A stretch of DNA of 17,124 nucleotides. Source: G039029935 sp039029935 (lineage in GTDB: Bacteria; Chloroflexota; Anaerolineae; Caldilineales; Caldilineaceae). The stretch is taken from contig JBCCFC010000106.1 of the NCBI GenBank assembly GCA_039029935.1, positions 1-17,124 of the forward strand, read 5' to 3'. Both the position numbers and the translations under genes were made by a program. Under the pieces are notes generated by a model. The model did no database searches. It saw only the letters and a program-made list of their open reading frames with translations, and was not told the DNA's origin. This document shows, one piece after another, positions 13,710-17,124 of the stretch; the first letter of the stretch is position 1, and each line of letters starts with the position of its first letter.

Positions 13710-15512
13710 TTGTATATTTTGGGGATTTCTTGTTATTATCACGACTCTGCCGCTGCGCTATTGCACGACGGTCAACTCGTTGCTGCCGCTGAGGAAGAGC
13801 GTTTCTCGCGCATTAAACATGACCATAGTTTCCCAACGCTTGCGATTGAGTTTTGTCTGAAAACGGCAGGCATTTCCAGCGAAGAGGTCGATTATGTGGT
13901 CTTTTATGAAAAGCCGCTACTAAAGTTTGAACGTATTCTTCAAACCACCTTACAGACCTTTCCCAAATCGTGGGCGGTTTTCCGAGAGTCGATGATTGCA
14001 TGGTTTAATGAGAAGTTGTGGGTCAAGAGTGAACTACTGACCAAGCTCAATGTCCCTGATGACCGTATTCTTTTTGTCGAGCATCACCTCAGCCATGCGG
14101 CCAGCGCATTTTTCTGTTCGCCCTATGATGAGGCTGCACTCCTGACGATTGATGGTGTGGGGGAATGGACAACAACGGGTATTGGACGTGGACAGTCCGT
14201 ATGGGAGAGCCGCGATAACACATTCTCCAGTAATCAATTGGTGTTGGAGGAAGAGGTTCGCTTTCCCCATTCATTGGGTCTACTCTACTCAGCCTTTACA
14301 GCGTTTCTTGGTTTCCGCGTCAACAACGGCGAATATAAGGTGATGGGCATGTCTCCCTATGGCGAACCCAACCGTATGGACGATGTGTACAAGCTCATCA
14401 ACGTTTCCGATGAGGGCAGCTTCCGTCTCAATATGGACTATTTTGCCTTCCATCACTCCACCACGACGACCTATAGCCCAAAATTTATCGACCTGTTTGG
14501 TACGCCTCGTATTCATGATGCCGAGTTCTATACGCCGACAACCAACCCGGACAAAGACTATCCAGGCTGGAATGATCGTACGGCACAGGTTAATCAACAA
14601 TATGCTGACATCGCGGCCAGTGTCCAGCGTGTCACCGAAGATATCGTGATGAAAATGGCGCGACATGCCCACGAACGTACTGGCTCAAAAAATCTCTGTA
14701 TTGCGGGTGGTGTTGGGCTGAACTCAGTTGCGAACGGGCGTTTGCTACGCGAAGGCCCATTTGAAAATGTCTACATCCAGCCTGCCGCGGGGGATGGCGG
14801 TGGGGCATTGGGTGCAGCTCTCTATGCCTACCATGTGCTGCTGGGCAAGCCACGAAAATTTGTGATGGAGAATGCCTACTGGGGGCAGTCCTATGGCCCC
14901 GATGAAATCACTGCCGCCATTGATGCCAGTGGTTACAGCTATGAGTATGTGGGTGACATGGAGCAGGTTGCCTCGTTGATGGTCGATGATCTGCTGGCAC
15001 AAAAAGTTATCAGCCTCTTTCAAGATCGCTTTGAATGGGGGCCACGTGCCTTGGGCAACCGCTCGATCATGGCTGATCCACGCGCCGCTGCCATGAAAGG
15101 CGTGGTCAATGAACGTATCAAGTTCCGCGAGCCATTCCGCCCCTTTGCACCCGCTGTGCTAGAAAGCCGAGCAAACGAATTTTGGCAGGATTTGGGTGAT
15201 GCTGACAGCACCTATCCCTATCGCTATATGTTGGCCGTCTGCCGTACCAAGGCCGAGCAGGAAGAGCGCATCCAAGCGGTCAGTCACATGGGCAGTGGTC
15301 GTATTCAAACTGTACGTCCAGAGTGGAATCCGCTATACTATCGAGCGATTGAGCTTTTTGGCGAGGCGACGGGTGTACCCATTTTGCTCAACACGAGTTT
15401 CAACCTGCGTGGGGAACCGATGGTAACGACACCGGAGAATGCACTGGCGACGTTTCATACGAGTGGATTGGATACACTTTATATGGATGGGTTTGTCATT
15501 AGAAAACCGTAA
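13710..15512 (+). CDS. carbamoyltransferase, NodU/CmcH family
   Basis: A 600-residue O-carbamoyltransferase that uses carbamoyl phosphate and ATP, via a carbamoyl-adenylate, to carbamoylate a hydroxyl group. The N-terminal Kae1-like domain starts YILGISCYYHDSAAALL with His11 and carries EEERFSRIKHD. The metal-site histidines are in VEHHLSHAASA (His125, His129), with Asp148 in TIDGVGEW and Asp362 in AAGDGGGALGAA; these correspond to the metal and phosphate region of TobZ by position. The C-terminal domain has FEWGPRALGNRSI (441-453), REPFRPFAPAVL and LLNTSFNLRGEP (559-570). Length is typical. The start is TTG with AAGGAG 9 bases upstream. Neighbours, a small SxtJ-like protein and a DUF5989-type protein, are the usual companions of this family outside antibiotic clusters. 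The acceptor is unknown; a surface glycan or lipid is likely. Confidence 0.93.
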   Translation: MYILGISCYYHDSAAALLHDGQLVAAAEEERFSRIKHDHSFPTLAIEFCLKTAGISSEEVDYVVFYEKPLLKFERILQTTLQTFPKSWAVFRESMIAWFNEKLWVKSELLTKLNVPDDRILFVEHHLSHAASAFFCSPYDEAALLTIDGVGEWTTTGIGRGQSVWESRDNTFSSNQLVLEEEVRFPHSLGLLYSAFTAFLGFRVNNGEYKVMGMSPYGEPNRMDDVYKLINVSDEGSFRLNMDYFAFHHSTTTTYSPKFIDLFGTPRIHDAEFYTPTTNPDKDYPGWNDRTAQVNQQYADIAASVQRVTEDIVMKMARHAHERTGSKNLCIAGGVGLNSVANGRLLREGPFENVYIQPAAGDGGGALGAALYAYHVLLGKPRKFVMENAYWGQSYGPDEITAAIDASGYSYEYVGDMEQVASLMVDDLLAQKVISLFQDRFEWGPRALGNRSIMADPRAAAMKGVVNERIKFREPFRPFAPAVLESRANEFWQDLGDADSTYPYRYMLAVCRTKAEQEERIQAVSHMGSGRIQTVRPEWNPLYYRAIELFGEATGVPILLNTSFNLRGEPMVTTPENALATFHTSGLDTLYMDGFVIRKP

Positions 15513-15528
15513 TTATTAGGAAATACAG

Positions 15529-15918
15529 ATGGAAGAAACATCAATATGGATGATGCTCTCGCAGTGGCGGGGGTTGATTGGTCTTGGATTTGGCCTACTG
15601 TGGCTGATTTTCGCATTAACAAAGAAACAGGTAGGGCTAGGTATCGCCGCGCTCATTCTCTGTTTGCTGGCAAGTGCCATCGGCTGGGTTCCAGCACTCA
15701 TCATGGCAATTCTTTTTGGCTGGATGGTGATTGCACAGCCCGCCTTTGTACGCGGGATGGCCTCCAACGTAGCTGTCTCCGGCGAGCTACTGGCATTCCT
15801 CTGGGAACGCAAACTCTGGTGGCTGATGCCAATGGTCGTCGTCTTGTTACTACTAGGGCTGCTGATTATCTTCGCCTCAGTCTCTGGCATTGGTCCATTT
15901 GTCTACACACTGTTTTAG
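15529..15918 (+). CDS. multipass membrane protein with C-terminal DUF5989-type domain
   Basis: A 129-residue integral membrane protein. Hydrophobic segments lie at about residues 15-31, 35-50, 54-70 and 98-117. The last 45 residues (SGELLAFLWERKLWWLMP, a long Val/Leu helix, then GIGPFVYTLF) match DUF5989, normally a stand-alone protein of about 50 residues next to carbamoyltransferases; this match is from memory. The first 80 residues form an extra three-helix module that I do not recognise, so the gene looks like a fusion. AGGA (15518-15521) is 7 bases upstream of the ATG, and the gap from the carbamoyltransferase is 16 bases, so they form one operon. Its TAG stop abuts the next repeat array. 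Likely a membrane partner in the carbamoylation pathway. Confidence 0.8.
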   Translation: MEETSIWMMLSQWRGLIGLGFGLLWLIFALTKKQVGLGIAALILCLLASAIGWVPALIMAILFGWMVIAQPAFVRGMASNVAVSGELLAFLWERKLWWLMPMVVVLLLLGLLIIFASVSGIGPFVYTLF

Positions 15919-16079
15919 GTAATCAGTAGGTCGGTGTTCGGTAGGTCGGTAGGTCGGTAAGTCGGTAATCGGTAGGTTGGTATTCGGTGACTCAGTTTCC
16001 TGTTGTGGGGCTGAATACTGACTCACTGAATACTGACTCACTGAATACTGAATACCGACCCACCGACCTACCGATTACC
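15918..16079. repeat. fold-back 7/8-bp tandem array between the DUF5989 and SGNH genes
   Basis: The left half (15921-15996) has ten units of 7 or 8 bases ending in CRGT or TGGT, for example AGGTCGGT, ATTCGGT and GACTCAGT. A spacer (15997-16009) separates it from a right half (16010-16080) of reverse-complement units: ACTGAAT, ACTGACTC, ACCGACCC, ACCGACCT and ACCGATT. The outermost 19 bases (15918-15936 and 16061-16079) are inverted repeats with one mismatch. It starts at the last base of the TAG stop of the DUF5989 gene and ends 17 bases before the SGNH start. The unit family is the same as in the array at 13194-13400. Confidence 0.9.
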
Positions 16080-16096
16080 CACTCATCTTAAACACT

Positions 16097-17124
16097 ATGG
16101 GTTGGTTTTTAATACTACTGGGGCTTGTCCTCAACCGCTGGGTCATCGGCTGGCTCTTTGGAGATGATGGTGCGATTGAATCAATTGCATTCAATGCCGC
16201 CATCATTGTGCTGCAGCTAGGGCTGATTGGTGCGGGTGTACTTGTCCTACGCTATCCTAAATCTTTGGTTGCCAGCATACTCACCAACACGGTGGTCATG
16301 GGATTGACCACACTGATCACCATCTTTGCCGTTGACCAAGGATTAGGGTTGCTCAATTTCCCAACAGAACTAATTCCGCCTGTCACTCATCCCCCCAACT
16401 ACGCGTATCACGTTGAAAATATTGAGTATAAATATGTGTTCCAAACCAACAGCATGGGGATTCGCTACCGTGAAATCCCGCTGGAGAAGCCGGAGAATAC
16501 AGTACGCGTCGTCGTTGTTGGTGACTCTTTCACCGAGGGAGCAGGCGTCACATCATCCGAGACATTTTTGGCAGTGGCCGAGCAGCAGTTGAGTACAGAG
16601 AAACGCTCCGTCGAATTAATCAACTGTGCGTTGTCGGGGACGGCTGCGCTGCAACAGTCACGTGCCTTATTTCAGGTTTGTTTGCAATACGATCCGGATT
16701 TAGTGCTGTTAAGTTTACATGGCAATGATGTTGCCGACACACCGTTGGGGACACATGCTGGACAGATTGAGGGTGAGCAGGATAAACGTGTGGGTATCCC
16801 CGGTATTTTTCATGCATTGTGGCCGCGCCTTGTGGTGATGTGGGAGACGATTCAACTTGGGCAACAGCAAGCAAGGGTCGCAGTTGGTTCGTTACAGTCC
16901 GAGCCGGAGATACTTGAGTCTGGCTCCAGAGAGGAGCCACAGACCACTGAGTTCAATGCCGATGAGATTTGGGCCAAGGTTGATTTGAGCGGCAACCCTG
17001 TTGAAAACAGCGACATGTTACAGGCGGTCATCGAAGAAGCGCAACGGCAGAACCGCCCTCAAGCAGAGATTGATGCATGGGTCGCATCGTTGCCACCCGA
17101 TTTGGTAGCAGCGGCCAATGGTGG
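16097..17124 (+). CDS. SGNH/GDSL hydrolase, membrane-anchored (3' partial)
   Basis: The frame from ATG 16097 stays open for 342 codons to the window end, so the C-terminus is missing. The N-terminus has three hydrophobic segments (about residues 1-21, 34-52 and 57-80). A soluble domain follows, with block I GDSFTEG (nucleophile Ser144) and the block III residues GND (209-211) in LLSLHGNDV, both typical of SGNH hydrolases. The preceding YKYVFQTNSMGIR...VRVVVVGDSF stretch is the usual lead-in for this group. The catalytic Asp-x-x-His would lie beyond the edge. Family knowledge: such proteins are esterases, O-acetyl esterases or acyltransferase-like enzymes. It follows the carbamoyltransferase and DUF5989 genes, as is common for this cluster type. 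No clear Shine-Dalgarno is visible before the ATG. Confidence 0.85.
   Translation, partial: MGWFLILLGLVLNRWVIGWLFGDDGAIESIAFNAAIIVLQLGLIGAGVLVLRYPKSLVASILTNTVVMGLTTLITIFAVDQGLGLLNFPTELIPPVTHPPNYAYHVENIEYKYVFQTNSMGIRYREIPLEKPENTVRVVVVGDSFTEGAGVTSSETFLAVAEQQLSTEKRSVELINCALSGTAALQQSRALFQVCLQYDPDLVLLSLHGNDVADTPLGTHAGQIEGEQDKRVGIPGIFHALWPRLVVMWETIQLGQQQARVAVGSLQSEPEILESGSREEPQTTEFNADEIWAKVDLSGNPVENSDMLQAVIEEAQRQNRPQAEIDAWVASLPPDLVAAANG

Noticed and set aside
15918..16079. Insertion sequence or integron attachment site
   Set aside because: The inverted ends are composed of the same short units as the interior, and there is no transposase, integrase or flanking target duplication.

Overview
The window looks like a stretch of chromosome from a Chloroflexota bacterium (Anaerolineae or Caldilineae type). 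The evidence is circumstantial: a huge membrane-anchored STAND/WD40 protein, the M19-type dipeptidase and FAD oxidoreductase subfamilies, a NodU-type carbamoyltransferase followed by a DUF5989-type membrane protein and an SGNH hydrolase, and intergenic 7/8-base repeat arrays. Similar short-repeat arrays also occur in filamentous cyanobacteria, so the phylum is an inference. There are nine complete genes and two partial genes, one at each edge. I saw no rRNA, tRNA, CRISPR array or transposase gene.

Layout. (1) 1-4839 (+): C-terminal 1,612 residues of an nSTAND NTPase with a membrane segment, a long coiled coil and 16 WD40 blades; its N-terminus lies upstream of the window. (2) 4938-5897 (+): aldo/keto reductase, preceded by a possible promoter and a hairpin. 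(3) A 14-bp perfect hairpin separates it from four leftward genes. In transcription order these are a medium-chain-type acyl-CoA synthetase (12181-10559), a DAO-family FAD oxidoreductase (10436-9135), an ABC exporter half-molecule (8985-7225) and a divergent M19 'membrane dipeptidase' (7147-5963). They look like a loose catabolic group. (4) A 245-bp divergent region containing a palindromic element bounded by an 8-bp direct repeat. (5) 12427-13203 (+): uronate-dehydrogenase-like extended SDR. (6) A rightward group made of a small SxtJ-like membrane protein (13416-13682), a carbamoyltransferase (13710-15512), a DUF5989-type membrane protein (15529-15918) and an SGNH hydrolase running off the right edge (16097 onward). 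This group probably modifies a glycan, lipid or secondary metabolite at the membrane by carbamoylation and esterification or de-esterification.

The most unusual non-coding feature is a set of three intergenic arrays (10461-10566, 13194-13400, 15918-16079). Each is built from nearly perfect 7- or 8-base units, each flips unit orientation part-way so that it can fold back on itself, and each starts at or over the stop codon of the gene upstream. Two of them use the same unit family and bracket the carbamoyltransferase block. The STAND/WD40 gene has a parallel behaviour inside its coding sequence: four in-frame 12- or 15-base tandem repeats, all placed in linkers between WD40 blades.
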